Source: Mycobacterium sp. EPa45
Lineage (GTDB): Bacteria; Actinomycetota; Actinomycetes; Mycobacteriales; Mycobacteriaceae
Length of the DNA stretch: 64,000 nucleotides
Assembly (NCBI RefSeq): GCF_001021385.1
Contig: NZ_CP011773.1
Location: 992,001 to 1,056,000, forward strand
Direction of reading: 5' to 3'
Under the pieces are notes generated by a model. It ran no database searches and was not told the origin of the DNA. It saw nothing but the letters and a program-made list of their open reading frames with translations. Positions 1 through 9,130 of this stretch are shown here, one piece after another; the stretch's first letter is position 1, and every line of letters starts with the position of its first letter. Both the position numbers and the translations under genes were made by a program.

Positions 1-101
1 CAATTTGCATAAGTTCGTTTATCCGTACACGTTCGCGTCACCCCCGCCGTGTGCTATACCCCTAGCAAACTTGCGTCAACGTCAAAGTCGGGGATGGTGT
101 C

Positions 102-2285
102 ATGGGCCAGGTACAGCAGGGTCGCTATATCGGTCGAGTCGGGGCGTTGGCCGTGGCTCTGGGTGTCGGCGGTTTGATCGTTGCGTTGCCGGCGGCGGCA
201 GGCGCCGACACGGGCGCCGGGGACTCGGGTAAGACGACGTCATCGGCGGGCAAGCACGCTCCGCGGAATGCGGCGAAACCCCGTGCCTCAAAGGCACCTA
301 CCGCAACGGCCACCGCGACGGTCAAGCCCGCGGCGAGCCGGGCAGCGCTGGACCGGCTGAACGGCGGCGAAGATCCGCTGGCTCCCGTGACCGAGCCGCT
401 GTCGTTCGCGGTGCTGGCGGTGACGCGCCGCGACGGGTCCGCCCGATCGGCGCGGTCGGTTACCACCAGTGGAACAGCTTCTGCCGCAGCAGCTTCGGTG
501 CCCAGCGGCAGCTCCGCCGCCAGTGTGTCGCAGCCAGCCGGGGCCACCGCCGGCACTGTCCTCGGCACCGCTGTGCGCAACTTCATCGACACCCACCTGC
601 CCGGGTGGAGTCCGATCGCCGACCAGCTGGCGCCGATCGTCGCCGACGGTCTCCAGGATCTGCTCACCAACGGTGCGGTCAGCGCCGAGGTTCAGCGGCT
701 GGTTGCGAACGACGCGATTCGCCAATTCGTTTCGGCGAAGATCTCGGCGGCCCTGAACACCTACCTCGGTGTACCGACGTCGGTCGGCACCGTCGTCGGC
801 AACGCGGCAGTCAGCTTCGCCGGCACCGTACTCGGCACCGCCGGTGTCCAGACCGCGCTCGACGTGCTCGCGGCCGGCGTGAAGCCGGACAGTGCGCAGG
901 TCACCGCGATCTTGACGGCGGCAGCGGCCGGTGACGTTGCGCCCCTTGCGAATTACTTCACATCGGTAGTCACGAACTCCACTGACGAGATCGCGACCTT
1001 CCTGAATAACTCGGCGGTCCGGGGCGCGCTGGCTTCTGGCATTGCCGGCGCGGTCGTCGACCTCACCAACGGTGGCGTCATCCCGACGTGGCTCGGCAAT
1101 GTCGTTGATGGCTGGGTGACATCGGCGCTCGGCGGTGGTGCCACCGCGACTGCCGTCGGCAATGCGCTGGGGACGGCGGTACAGGGCTTGCTGAGCAACA
1201 CCAAGGCGGTGCAGGGTGTGGCCACGGTCGCTGGTGCCGCAGTCTCGAATCTGTTGGCGGCGCCGGGTGTTACCGCGGCCCTGGCTGACTACATCACCCA
1301 ATTCGGTACCGCCCTCGTTGCAGGCGAAAGCTGGATCGACGCGCTGGACGTCGCTTGGCAAGGGCTGCAGGTGAATTCGGCATTCCTGTCGGCGCTGGGT
1401 CCCGTCGCCGGCGATGCGGTGGCGTCGTTGGCCACCAACGCAGATGTGGTTGCGGCGCTGGCGTCGACCGCTAAGACACTGGTCATCAACCTGGCCGCCG
1501 ATGCGGGTTTCCGCGCGGTCGTCGGTGAACTGTTCGGGCCCCAGTACGGTCCCACGCTTGCCCAGGCTCTCGCCGATCCGGCGTCCGCGGCTCAACTGGG
1601 TGCGACGGTCGGCTCGGTCCTCACCAACTTCCTCGGCCAGGACGGGGTGACCGACGCGTTGGCGGCTGCCACCGAGCAGATCGTCACGGCGCTGCTGAGC
1701 GGGATGTCACCGGTTTTCGCCGTGCAGAACGTCATCCAGTCGCTGGCGTCGAACCCCGCCGTGGTGGCCGCATTCAACGCCACGGTCCCCGACGCGCTCA
1801 AGGGTGTGCTGCAGGCTCCCGCCGTGCGGGGTGTGATCAGCACCGTCGCGCAAGGGGTCGTCGCCCAGCTGATCGATACGACGCCACTGAACAACACGGT
1901 CCTGGATCCGGTGGTGAGCCAGGTGGCGAAAGCTGCGGTGGACGCCTTCGTGGCTAACCCGGCCGCCCAGGGCCTGATCGGCGACCTCGCCGGTGATCTC
2001 CTGGACGGAACGCCGCCGGCGGACGTGGTGCAGACCGTGATTTCGAAGGTCGTCACCAGCCCGGCGCTGCAGATCGCTCTCGGTCAGGCACTGGGTCAGG
2101 CCTTCGGCGCGCTGCTCGGCGACAATCCGGTCAGCTTCGCCGTGGGTCAGCTGGCTGGAATCGGCACGGCGCTGGTTCTGGTGCTGGGCTTCGGAGCGGC
2201 GAACCTCTTCGGGCTGACCGGGGCGCTGACGGCGTCGAGCGTCCCGAGCGGGAGCTCGTATTTTGTGACGCTGCAAATCGCCTGA
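102..2285 (+). CDS. Large Ala-rich exported protein of unknown function
   Basis: A 727-residue protein. The ATG follows a GGGGA ribosome-binding stretch about 6 bases upstream. Residues 1-35 form a Sec-type signal (basic start, hydrophobic GALAVALGVGGLIVALPAAA core, AGAD cleavage region). Residues 36-150 are Ser/Thr/Ala-rich linker with no clear fold. The remainder is a long series of Ala/Val/Leu amphipathic segments that recur loosely as PAV...V...L..LL (for example SNPAVVAAFN, QAPAVRGVIS, ANPAAQGLIG). A hydrophobic stretch near residues 690-710 (TALVLVLGFGAANLFG) could hold the C-terminus in a membrane. I do not recognise a catalytic domain. Mycobacteria carry many exported proteins of this style, so cell-envelope location is inferred. 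The gene has its own upstream region and is followed 97 bases later by another exported-protein gene. Confidence 0.8.
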   Translation: MGQVQQGRYIGRVGALAVALGVGGLIVALPAAAGADTGAGDSGKTTSSAGKHAPRNAAKPRASKAPTATATATVKPAASRAALDRLNGGEDPLAPVTEPLSFAVLAVTRRDGSARSARSVTTSGTASAAAASVPSGSSAASVSQPAGATAGTVLGTAVRNFIDTHLPGWSPIADQLAPIVADGLQDLLTNGAVSAEVQRLVANDAIRQFVSAKISAALNTYLGVPTSVGTVVGNAAVSFAGTVLGTAGVQTALDVLAAGVKPDSAQVTAILTAAAAGDVAPLANYFTSVVTNSTDEIATFLNNSAVRGALASGIAGAVVDLTNGGVIPTWLGNVVDGWVTSALGGGATATAVGNALGTAVQGLLSNTKAVQGVATVAGAAVSNLLAAPGVTAALADYITQFGTALVAGESWIDALDVAWQGLQVNSAFLSALGPVAGDAVASLATNADVVAALASTAKTLVINLAADAGFRAVVGELFGPQYGPTLAQALADPASAAQLGATVGSVLTNFLGQDGVTDALAAATEQIVTALLSGMSPVFAVQNVIQSLASNPAVVAAFNATVPDALKGVLQAPAVRGVISTVAQGVVAQLIDTTPLNNTVLDPVVSQVAKAAVDAFVANPAAQGLIGDLAGDLLDGTPPADVVQTVISKVVTSPALQIALGQALGQAFGALLGDNPVSFAVGQLAGIGTALVLVLGFGAANLFGLTGALTASSVPSGSSYFVTLQIA

Positions 2286-2382
2286 CCGAGAAACGGCGTC
2301 AAACGTGGCCGGTTGAGCCATACTGAACCCGATCAATCAGCAAATCCGTCAAGAGCGATCTTGATGTGATCGGGGGAGCGTC

Positions 2383-3816
2383 ATGAACACCACCGCAAAG
2401 ACCCGTTACACCGTCGCCGGCGTCCTCGCCGCGGGCGCTGCCGCCAGCTCCCTGCTGGCCGGAGCCGCGCTGGGATCAGCGCCCACAGCCAACGCCACGT
2501 GCGCATCGTTCTTCGGCCTGGGTAACAGCGCTGACTGCAGCAGTACCCCGCTGAGCATCGCGATCGCGGTCGGTAACGGCGCGACTGCCCACGCCGGCGG
2601 ATTGTTCGGCGGGGCGTTCGCCGTTGGGACCAATGCCGCCGCGACCACGGGCGACGCGTTCACGTTCGCCACCGCGGCCGGCGACGGATCGGTCGCCACT
2701 GCCAACGGCGTATTCGGTATAGCTACGCAGCTTGGGCCGAACGGCGCCGCGATCACCCAAGGCTCGGGAGTGCTTGGGAACCTCGGGCTCAATATCGCAA
2801 CGAACATCACTCCGCTCAACTCGGCGGCGAACGGCAGCACCGTCACCGCCGGCGGTGCCGGCGGCGGCGGAAACATCGCCACCAATCTGTTCGGCGGGGC
2901 CACTGCAGCCGGCACCATGAAGGTCACTTCGCACGGCTTCTTCAACATCGCCACGAACGTCGGCGGTCGCGACAACGTCATCGAATCCGGTGACGCGGCG
3001 AACAGCTCGATCATCAACCTGGCCACCAACCTCTTCGGCAGCGGTAACACTGTTTCGGCGCAGGGCGGCATCTGGAACTGGGCCACCAACATTCTCGGCG
3101 ACACCAACACGGTGCAGACGAACGGCAGCCTGGTGAACACCGCCAGCAACCTGTTCGGCAGCAACAACACCGTGCAGACCATCGGCGGCTACGCGAACTG
3201 GGGCCGCAACCTTCTGGGCAATGGCAACACCGTCACGATCACCGGTGGCTACGCCAATGCGGTCCGTAACTTGTTCGGCAGCGGTAACACCGTGGAGACG
3301 AACGGCGGCAACGGCAACCTCGCGCAGAACTGGTTCGGCACTGGCAACGCCGTGACGATCACGGGCGGCATCTACAACACCGCCACTAATCTGTTGGGCG
3401 GCAACGGAAATACGCTGACATCTCAGGGCGGGTATCAGAACGCGGTGTACAACATCGTCGGCAGCAACAACACGTTGACCGTCGGCGGCGCGGGCAGTAA
3501 CTACAACCTGGCTCTCAATACGTTGAGTAGCGGCAACCAGGTGACCGCTGGCGGAACCGGTGGGAACTTCACCGCAGGATTCAACGTGCTCGGCGGCACC
3601 AACACCGTGACGGCCGGTCCCGGACCGCTGGCGCTGGCCGGCACCATCTTCACGAACGGCGCAGTCGTCACCAAGCAGTCGACGGGCATCGCGATCAACA
3701 ACTTCCGCACTCCCGGGGCGCAGGCGACCAGCGGCACGAGCAGCAAGGCGCCGGCGACGAAGAAAGCCGGCAGCACGGCGAAGAAGTCGGGAACCGCGGG
3801 CAGCGCGCGGAGGTAA
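2383..3816 (+). CDS. Exported Asn/Gly-rich tandem-repeat protein (predicted solenoid)
   Basis: A 477-residue protein with a Sec-type signal (residues 1-37, hydrophobic ending SAPTANA). After a short Cys-containing segment (TCASFFGLGNSADC) almost the whole chain is made of short Asn/Gly-rich turns. Between residues 222 and about 369 there are seven near-perfect units of 20 residues with the pattern NTVxxxGGxxNxxxNLxGxx; one unit has 21. Looser versions lie before and after. The tail from about residue 445 is Ala/Ser/Lys-rich (KKAGSTAKKSG), as in proteins that bind acidic polymers or the cell wall. Regular 20-residue spacing with conserved Asn and Gly suggests a beta-solenoid; this is inference. 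GGGGGAG lies 8 bases before the ATG. No enzyme motif is visible. The gene ends before a strong hairpin terminator. Confidence 0.85.
   Translation: MNTTAKTRYTVAGVLAAGAAASSLLAGAALGSAPTANATCASFFGLGNSADCSSTPLSIAIAVGNGATAHAGGLFGGAFAVGTNAAATTGDAFTFATAAGDGSVATANGVFGIATQLGPNGAAITQGSGVLGNLGLNIATNITPLNSAANGSTVTAGGAGGGGNIATNLFGGATAAGTMKVTSHGFFNIATNVGGRDNVIESGDAANSSIINLATNLFGSGNTVSAQGGIWNWATNILGDTNTVQTNGSLVNTASNLFGSNNTVQTIGGYANWGRNLLGNGNTVTITGGYANAVRNLFGSGNTVETNGGNGNLAQNWFGTGNAVTITGGIYNTATNLLGGNGNTLTSQGGYQNAVYNIVGSNNTLTVGGAGSNYNLALNTLSSGNQVTAGGTGGNFTAGFNVLGGTNTVTAGPGPLALAGTIFTNGAVVTKQSTGIAINNFRTPGAQATSGTSSKAPATKKAGSTAKKSGTAGSARR
3046..3492 (+). repeat. In-frame 60-base tandem repeat encoding 20-residue units
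   Basis: Seven consecutive coding units of 60 bases (one of 63) begin with codons for Asn-Thr/Ala-Val/Leu at 3046, 3106, 3166, 3226, 3286, 3346 and 3409, then a partial unit at 3469. The DNA of the units is diverged, so this is an old protein repeat under selection rather than a recent slippage array. Confidence 0.85.
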
Positions 3817-3839
3817 CCGCTAGCCGTACCCGCACGCCA

Positions 3840-3885
3840 AAAGTGAAGTAGCGCAGACGAATGCACGTCTGCGCTACTTCATTTT
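3840..3885. terminator. Bidirectional intrinsic terminator
   Basis: A perfect 16-base-pair stem (arms 3844-3859 and 3866-3881, beginning TGAAGTAGCGCAGACG) with a 6-base loop is flanked by AAAA on the left and TTTT on the right, so it gives a U-tract in both directions. It sits between the converging genes ending at 3816 (+) and 3897 (-). Confidence 0.93.
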
Positions 3886-3896
3886 CGGGGCGGGTT

Positions 3897-4247
3897 CTAG
3901 CCCGTCGGCCCCATGTCGTCGGGCAGCTGTGCGTCGCAACGCGCGCGGAAGTCGGCGGCCGGCTGCCGCACGGCCTTGATCTGATCGCGGACGTCAGGGT
4001 TCGCCTGCAGATAATCGGCGACGGCAACGCGCATATCGTCGCGTGACTTTCCCTTGAGGCTGGTGAAGAAGGCGTTCACGTCGGGATGGGTGAACAGGTA
4101 GACCGACATGCCGGCGTTGACGCCGGACAGGACCTGGGTGAGGTCGGCCGCCGTGCAGTTGGGCTCGTCGGCGACGGCGGTTGCCGCACTGCCGATCAGC
4201 ATTGCGCCTGAGATGATGCCTGCGCCGACCAAGTTGCGGATCAACAT
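3897..4247 (-). CDS. Hemophore-related exported protein (Rv0203/Rv1174c-type family)
   Basis: A 116-residue protein. I chose the ATG at 4247 rather than the longer frame because AGGAG lies 8 bases upstream and the signal peptide starts there (MLIRNLVGAG, ending TAVA before DEPNC). The mature part is about 90 residues, helical by composition, with two cysteines (PNC near the start, RARC near the end) that could form a disulfide, and the segment YLFTHPDVNAFFTSLKG, which I associate with mycobacterial hemophore-related proteins. Family members are small exported proteins, some of which bind heme; heme binding here is inferred. A second small secreted protein lies upstream on the same strand. Confidence 0.75.
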   Translation of the reverse strand: MLIRNLVGAGIISGAMLIGSAATAVADEPNCTAADLTQVLSGVNAGMSVYLFTHPDVNAFFTSLKGKSRDDMRVAVADYLQANPDVRDQIKAVRQPAADFRARCDAQLPDDMGPTG

Positions 4248-4278
4248 TCGACTGCTCCTAAGGATGTGGATTGACGGG

Positions 4279-4578
4279 TTAGCGAGGGCCGATGCCAGGT
4301 CGACCCGGCCGGATGGGTGGACGTGACGGCGGCCGGGGATTGAGATCGATGTCGACACCCCAGGCGTCGTCGCAGTACCAGGGATCAGCGCAGTAGCCGG
4401 GGTACACCGGACCGGCGTTCGGCGGTGTAGGGCCGCCGCCGCGCACCTCGCCCTGCGCGCACACGGTCGCGTAACCGGCGCTGGTGCAGTCCGCCAGGGC
4501 CGGGGTCGCCTGCACGAGACCGACGGACCCAGTCGCGATGATCAATCCGAACGCCAAGAAGCAAGGAGTCTTTCGCAT
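4279..4578 (-). CDS. Small Cys/Pro-rich secreted protein
   Basis: A 99-residue protein from the ATG at 4578; a GTG three codons earlier is possible. Residues 1-29 are a signal peptide (MRKTPCFLAFGLII...TPALA before DCTS). The mature chain has four cysteines (DCTSAGYATVC and GYCADPWYC) and a Pro/Arg-rich tail (RPPSRPPIRPGRPG). Many mycobacterial secreted proteins of about 100 residues have this layout, and none of it points to an activity. The gene lies 31 bases upstream of the hemophore-related gene on the same strand and may be cotranscribed. Confidence 0.7.
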   Translation of the reverse strand: MRKTPCFLAFGLIIATGSVGLVQATPALADCTSAGYATVCAQGEVRGGGPTPPNAGPVYPGYCADPWYCDDAWGVDIDLNPRPPSRPPIRPGRPGIGPR

Positions 4579-4656
4579 GGCCGCCACCCCTATTCCCCGA
4601 ACTTCGGTTTGTGCATAGTACTACGCCGCGTCGTGCGTTTGCGCAAGAGCGATGGC

Positions 4657-5386
4657 TCAGAATGCCCCGGGCTCACCGGGTTCGCTCTCGAGTATCTCGC
4701 GGTTGGTGAGCAGTAATGTCACGAAATACGCTCCGCCGAGCGCGATCAGGCCGAGAACGATCAAGCCGGGAATCCGTGCCTCACTCGGTGATACAAGGGC
4801 GAAGATCGAGGACACCACCCAGGCGAGCGCGGCGTAGGCCACTGGTACTTCAAACCGCCCGAGGCTGAATCCCCCTTCCTTACTTTCGAGGCGGTTGCGC
4901 ACGCAGAGGTACAACACGACGATCAACTGCAGCAGCTCCGCACCGGGCAGCGCGACGATCAGCACGGCACCGATCACGAAGATCAGGATCGTTGCGAAAA
5001 CCGGGGTCTGAGTGCGCGGGCTGACCCGGCGCAGGCGTGGTGAGCGGGGAAGCGCGAGTCACGCACCAGCGCGAACGCCTGCCGCGAGCAGGCAGCGATC
5101 ATCACCATGCCGGCGCCGAACATCGCAAACACGATGCCGGTCAACAGAACTCGTCCCTCACTGGATCCAGCTGATCGCGGATGATCGTCGCCACTTCCGT
5201 GATGTCCTTGATCGCCAGCGTCACGATGATGACGAACACCAACCCAGCGTCTCCGAGGCCACCACCAACGAGACGATGGCGCGAGGTACGCTGCGGAACG
5301 GATCCTTGGCTTCCTCAGCGAGATTCGCCGCCAGGATCGTCTGAGTGAGCAACACCGCCAACGTGATCAGCCGGGCGACGTCGATG
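4657..5386 (-). pseudogene. Decayed APC-family amino-acid permease (C-terminal half)
   Basis: Read on the minus strand, pieces of one amino-acid permease appear in successive frames. They are DVARLITLAVLL...AEEAKDPFRSVPRAIVSLVVA (about 5385-5245), then VFVIIVTLAIKDITEVATII (about 5240-5180), then VLLTGIVFAMFGAG...RQAFALVRDSRFPAHH (about 5150-5045), then RTQTPVFATILIFVIGAVLI through the C-terminus ending at 4657. EEAKDPxRSVPRAI and RQxFALxRDxRFP are typical APC-superfamily loops. At least three frameshifts separate the pieces. The N-terminal half is absent; the fragment starts exactly where the MFS gene stops. It cannot make a working transporter. Confidence 0.85.
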
Positions 5387-6925
5387 TCATTGCGGCACTG
5401 GGCCTTCCTCGAAGTTCTGGCAACGAGAAGGGAGAATTTCGCACTCGGGCGGCGGCTTGAGGCACACCCACACCGCCACCGCCGACGCCAGCAGCAGAAC
5501 GGACCCGATTCCCGCGGCGGCGGCCAGCCCGTCGGCGAACGCGCGTTGAGCGGCGCCCAGCAGGGCGTGCGCCTTATCCCCGCCCAGCGTGGCGGCGGCC
5601 CGGTGGGCGGCGGCCAACGATTGCTCGGCATGGGCCACAACGTCGTCGTGGATGCCGGGCGGCCTGGCCAGTCCGCGGTACACGGCTGCAATCACGCTGC
5701 CGAGCAACGCGATACCAAGGGCCATGCCCAGCTCGTACGCTGTCTCGGAGATGCCCGCCGCGGCGCCGGCGCGTTCCGGCGGCACGCTGGTGATGATGAC
5801 GTCGTTGGCCACGGCGAACGCCACCCCAAGGCCTGCGCCGACGACGAACAGGGCAACGCCTAGCGGCAGATAGGGGGTCGTCGGGCTGATCAGCGTCAGC
5901 GATGCCAACGCCACACCGATCGACGCCAGCGCGCCGGTGAGGACCACTCGCTGCGACCAGTACCGCACCATGATGCCGGCGAGCACACCGAACACCATCG
6001 CGGCCAGTGCGGCAGGCAATTCGGCGAGGCCGGCCTGCAGCGGACTGTATCCATCGACCAGCTGGAAGAACTGGGACAGAAAGAAGACGACTCCGGACAG
6101 GCCAAAGATCGAGAGCATGTTGGCGACGATGACCCCGGAGAACGCGTGATTGGCGAACAGACGCATGTCGAGCAGGGGGTGAGGCGCCCTCAGTTGGCGT
6201 TGGACGAACAGCGCCAGCGAGACCCCGCCCACCAACCCGGCGGCGACGATGTCGGCGTGGAGTCCATGGGCGGCGCCCTGTTTGGCGGCGTAGACGACGC
6301 CGAGGATGCCGACCAGCGATAGCGCGACGCCGATCGGATCCCACGGTCCCGGCGTCGGGTCGCGGAGCTCGGGTAGCAGCAACCAACCGCCGACCACCAG
6401 AATGACGACCGCCGGGACGTTGATCAGAAAGACCGAGCCCCACCAGAAGTGCTCCAGGAACAACCCGCCGATCACGGGGCCGAGTGCGGTCCCGGCCGAG
6501 AACACCGATGCCCAAATGCCCACGGCCAGAGCACGTTCCCGAGCTGTCGGGAACAGGCCGCGGATCAGTGCCAGAGTCGACGGCGCCAGGCTGGCCCCCG
6601 CGATTCCCAGAAGTGCGCGGGCCGCGATCAGCATTCCGGCCGTCGGTGCAAAGGCTGCCACCACCGAGGCGAGCGCGAAACCGATTGCGCTGCAGAGCAA
6701 CAGCTTCTTGTGTCCGATGCGGTCGCCGAGGCTGCCCATGGTGACGAGCAGTCCGGCGAGGACGAATGAGTAAATGTCGCCGATCCAGAGGATCTCGGTG
6801 GCGGACATTCCGAGATCCCGGCCGAAGATCGGGGCTGCGACGGCCAGCACGGTGCCGTCGACCCCGATGAGCAGTACGCCCAGGCTGAGCACACCCAGCG
6901 CGAGCCAGCGGTGTCGTGTGGTCAT
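5387..6925 (-). CDS. DHA2-type MFS drug/multi-drug exporter
   Basis: A 512-residue integral membrane protein with about 14 hydrophobic segments, the size and layout of the DHA2 (14-helix) drug:proton antiporter family. Motif A-like residues GSLGDRIGHKK follow helix 2, and motif C-like GTALGPVIGGLF lies in helix 5. The N-terminal LLIGVDGTVLAVAAP matches the motif D1 region of the family. Substrate cannot be read from the sequence. The start ATG at 6925 overlaps the stop of the upstream small secreted protein (ATGA), so the two are translationally coupled. The last 18 or so residues (ECEILPSRCQNFEEGPVPQ) are hydrophilic, unlike a normal family C-terminus. They abut the permease remnant, suggesting a deletion fused the end of this gene to foreign sequence. 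Confidence 0.88.
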   Translation of the reverse strand: MTTRHRWLALGVLSLGVLLIGVDGTVLAVAAPIFGRDLGMSATEILWIGDIYSFVLAGLLVTMGSLGDRIGHKKLLLCSAIGFALASVVAAFAPTAGMLIAARALLGIAGASLAPSTLALIRGLFPTARERALAVGIWASVFSAGTALGPVIGGLFLEHFWWGSVFLINVPAVVILVVGGWLLLPELRDPTPGPWDPIGVALSLVGILGVVYAAKQGAAHGLHADIVAAGLVGGVSLALFVQRQLRAPHPLLDMRLFANHAFSGVIVANMLSIFGLSGVVFFLSQFFQLVDGYSPLQAGLAELPAALAAMVFGVLAGIMVRYWSQRVVLTGALASIGVALASLTLISPTTPYLPLGVALFVVGAGLGVAFAVANDVIITSVPPERAGAAAGISETAYELGMALGIALLGSVIAAVYRGLARPPGIHDDVVAHAEQSLAAAHRAAATLGGDKAHALLGAAQRAFADGLAAAAGIGSVLLLASAVAVWVCLKPPPECEILPSRCQNFEEGPVPQ

Positions 6926-7236
6926 GCGTGGCAGAACACGTTGACGTACGCGGTTTCGAAGGCGTCGCGCTCCTGGCCGCCGTGGTGCTCGTGGCGGTCC
7001 TGGTGCACCGAGATCACCGAGCAGTTCTCGAGCGGGCCGTTGCCGTCCTTGTTGACGACCACGTGCATGCCCTGGTCGCGCAGCTGGCCGATCATGTCGC
7101 TGGCGCTGGCAGTACCACCGTCGGTGTCAGGAGTCTCGGCCGAGGCGGTCGACGCAAGCCCGATGGCCAGGCCGGCCAGAACCGGGGCGGCCAGCGCGGC
7201 GAGGGCGATCTTGGCGGAGGTGACGGTGATGGTCAT
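6922..7236 (-). CDS. Small His-containing secreted protein coupled to the MFS exporter
   Basis: A 104-residue protein with a clear signal peptide (residues 1-33, ending STASA before ETPD). The mature part of about 70 residues contains MIGQLRDQGMHVVVNKDG, the core of a family of small mycobacterial secreted proteins of unknown function. It has two cysteines (ENCSV and VFCHA) and a His-rich stretch (HQDRHEHHGG) that could bind metal. The stop overlaps the MFS exporter start by 4 bases, implying joint expression. AGGGA precedes the ATG. No enzymatic role is claimed. Confidence 0.75.
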   Translation of the reverse strand: MTITVTSAKIALAALAAPVLAGLAIGLASTASAETPDTDGGTASASDMIGQLRDQGMHVVVNKDGNGPLENCSVISVHQDRHEHHGGQERDAFETAYVNVFCHA

Positions 7237-7352
7237 GGTGTCCCTGTTCTTCGGTGGGCCGCCCTTACTGGGCTGATACCGAAGTTATGGGGCGCGGGCA
7301 CCCTGCATCATCGGGCGAAGTATGCGTTTGTGCAGGCAGGCGATGGTGCAAA

Positions 7353-8975
7353 TTATGTAGAGGCGCCGTGCAGCGCCTTGTTCTCGTGTGCCCACGCGGC
7401 GGCCGCGGTGCGTGACGAGACGCCGATCTTGACGTAGATGTTGGCCAGGTGCCGGGCGGTGGTCTTCTCGCTGATGAAGAGCTTTTTGGCCACGTCGCGG
7501 TTGGACAGGCCGGCGGCGACGCCGGCGAGCACCTCGAGTTCGCGCTTGGTCAGGCCGCCGGGTGCTGCGGCGGGTACGGCTCGGGTCGACACAGCGCCGA
7601 GTTGCTGATAGATGGCCGCGGCGTTGGCGGCGTCGGCTTCCGCGCCGGCAATGTCGCCGGTGCCGCGGCGGGCCAGCGACATCCACTCGTAGACCTGGGC
7701 CATGTCATAGCGGCACTGCGTGCTGCGGTAGCGGCGCAGCGCATCCTGCAAGATGGGCAGCGCTTCGGCTTCCCGGCTCTGCTTGACCAGCACTGCGCCG
7801 CGGGCCTGCAGCGCCCAGGCTCGGAAGCCGGGGGAGTCGAACTTCTCGGCGTCTGCCTCCAGTTCGGTGCAGCATTGGTCGGCCTCGTCGATCTTGTTGC
7901 GCGCCAATGCGATATCGACGGCGGCGGGCAGCAGCCGGACGCGGTTGATGCTGTCGTGCTCGGCGTCGATGCGCATCCGCAGGTCGGTCGCGGCGGCGGT
8001 GTCCTCGCCGAGTTGGCAGCGCAGCAGCGCTTCGCCGGGCTGCGGGTCGTGGTCGAGGTCGCGGGCCTTATCGAAGGCTTCACGGGCGCCGGCGATGTCG
8101 CCCCGGCGGCGACGCACCTCGCCGAGTTCGTAGTAGCCCTGCCCGGCGGTGGACGGGAAGTCGCCGAGCTTGGCCAGGGCGTCGAGCAGCCGCTGCTCCA
8201 CGTGGGCGTAGTCCTTGGTGGCACTGTGCAGGTCCATCTTGTGGACCTCGCAGGTGGTGCCGTACCAGGAGGAGGAGACCTTGGGGCCTTGGCGCCACAC
8301 CTCCATGGCCTCGAACCAGCTCCTCATCCGGCTCAGGTCGGCCATCCGATGGCACTCGTGGATCACCGCGCAGTAGATGTCGCCGGCCCAGTCGACGGGC
8401 ACCTGGTCGGCGAGCACCGGCATCATCGCCTCGTCGAGTTGGGCGAAGGCCTCCGTGGTGCGGGCGAAGGGCAGCATGGTCACGCCGGTGGCCGTCGACA
8501 GCAGCGCGTTGAAGCCGGGAGAGTTCAGCCGGGTGGTGACTTCGCCGAGCTGCTCGACGAGTTCGGCCGCCAGGTCGCGGTGGCCTTCCTCGCCGGCGAG
8601 GGCGGACTCCAGATAGAGGACGTAGGCGAGGACCTGGTCGTCGGGGTGCTTTTCGTTGAGGCGCCGGGCGCGGTTGAGCCAGACCCGGGTAATCGCCCAG
8701 TTGCCGCCGTTGAGCCACTGCAGTGCGACCTCGACGGCTTTCATCGCCGCGCCCTGGACGTCGTTGGCGGCGTTCAGACGGTTAAAGGCCTGCTCAGAGA
8801 GCTGCATGGACTGCCGGCCGTAGCCGAGTCGCCAGGCGGCCATGCCGTAGGACGACAGGTCGTCGGTGCTCAGTTCTTGGGTTTCTTGGGCTGCCGTGAA
8901 CTGGTCGTAGGCGGTGCGCCAGTCGCCGTGGGCGTAGGCGCTGCGTGCAGCCTGGAGTTCGTCATCGTGCGCCAT
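7353..8975 (-). CDS. TPR-repeat LuxR-family transcriptional regulator
   Basis: About 540 residues from the ATG at 8975 (MAHDDELQAARSAYAHGDW); an in-frame start at 9059 would add 28 residues that do not look like the family. Residues 1-460 are helical repeats of TPR type (AYAHGDWRTAYDQF, YYELGEVRRRRGDIAGAREAFDKARDL). The C-terminal 65 residues are a GerE/LuxR helix-turn-helix: LTKRELEVLAGVAAGLSNRD followed by VAKKLFISEKTTARHLANIY. There is no receiver domain or nucleotide-binding domain, so the input is probably a protein or small ligand bound by the repeats. The gene stands 116 bases upstream of the secreted protein/MFS pair on the same strand and could regulate it; that is inference. Confidence 0.85.
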   Translation of the reverse strand: MAHDDELQAARSAYAHGDWRTAYDQFTAAQETQELSTDDLSSYGMAAWRLGYGRQSMQLSEQAFNRLNAANDVQGAAMKAVEVALQWLNGGNWAITRVWLNRARRLNEKHPDDQVLAYVLYLESALAGEEGHRDLAAELVEQLGEVTTRLNSPGFNALLSTATGVTMLPFARTTEAFAQLDEAMMPVLADQVPVDWAGDIYCAVIHECHRMADLSRMRSWFEAMEVWRQGPKVSSSWYGTTCEVHKMDLHSATKDYAHVEQRLLDALAKLGDFPSTAGQGYYELGEVRRRRGDIAGAREAFDKARDLDHDPQPGEALLRCQLGEDTAAATDLRMRIDAEHDSINRVRLLPAAVDIALARNKIDEADQCCTELEADAEKFDSPGFRAWALQARGAVLVKQSREAEALPILQDALRRYRSTQCRYDMAQVYEWMSLARRGTGDIAGAEADAANAAAIYQQLGAVSTRAVPAAAPGGLTKRELEVLAGVAAGLSNRDVAKKLFISEKTTARHLANIYVKIGVSSRTAAAAWAHENKALHGAST

Positions 8976-9130
8976 GAGGATCGGGATAACGGTAGCCCAC
9001 TCCCCGGCGATGTAATGGCTGAACAGCGCGGGTCGGAGGCGGTTTTGGCGTGACCGCAAATTTTCGAGCTGCGGGTTCTTAGGTTGTCGAGATACCGTTG
9101 ACAGCCGTCGAGTGTTGGAAGGGGTTGTTC

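Noticed and set aside
288..1595. 435-codon open frame antisense to the first exported-protein gene
   Set aside because: Arg/Gly-rich shadow translation of high-GC DNA with no domain, no ribosome-binding site and a much better gene on the other strand.
7449..9053. 534-codon open frame opposite the TPR-LuxR gene
   Set aside because: Composition is Gly/His/Val-rich shadow text; the minus-strand frame carries clear TPR and LuxR motifs.
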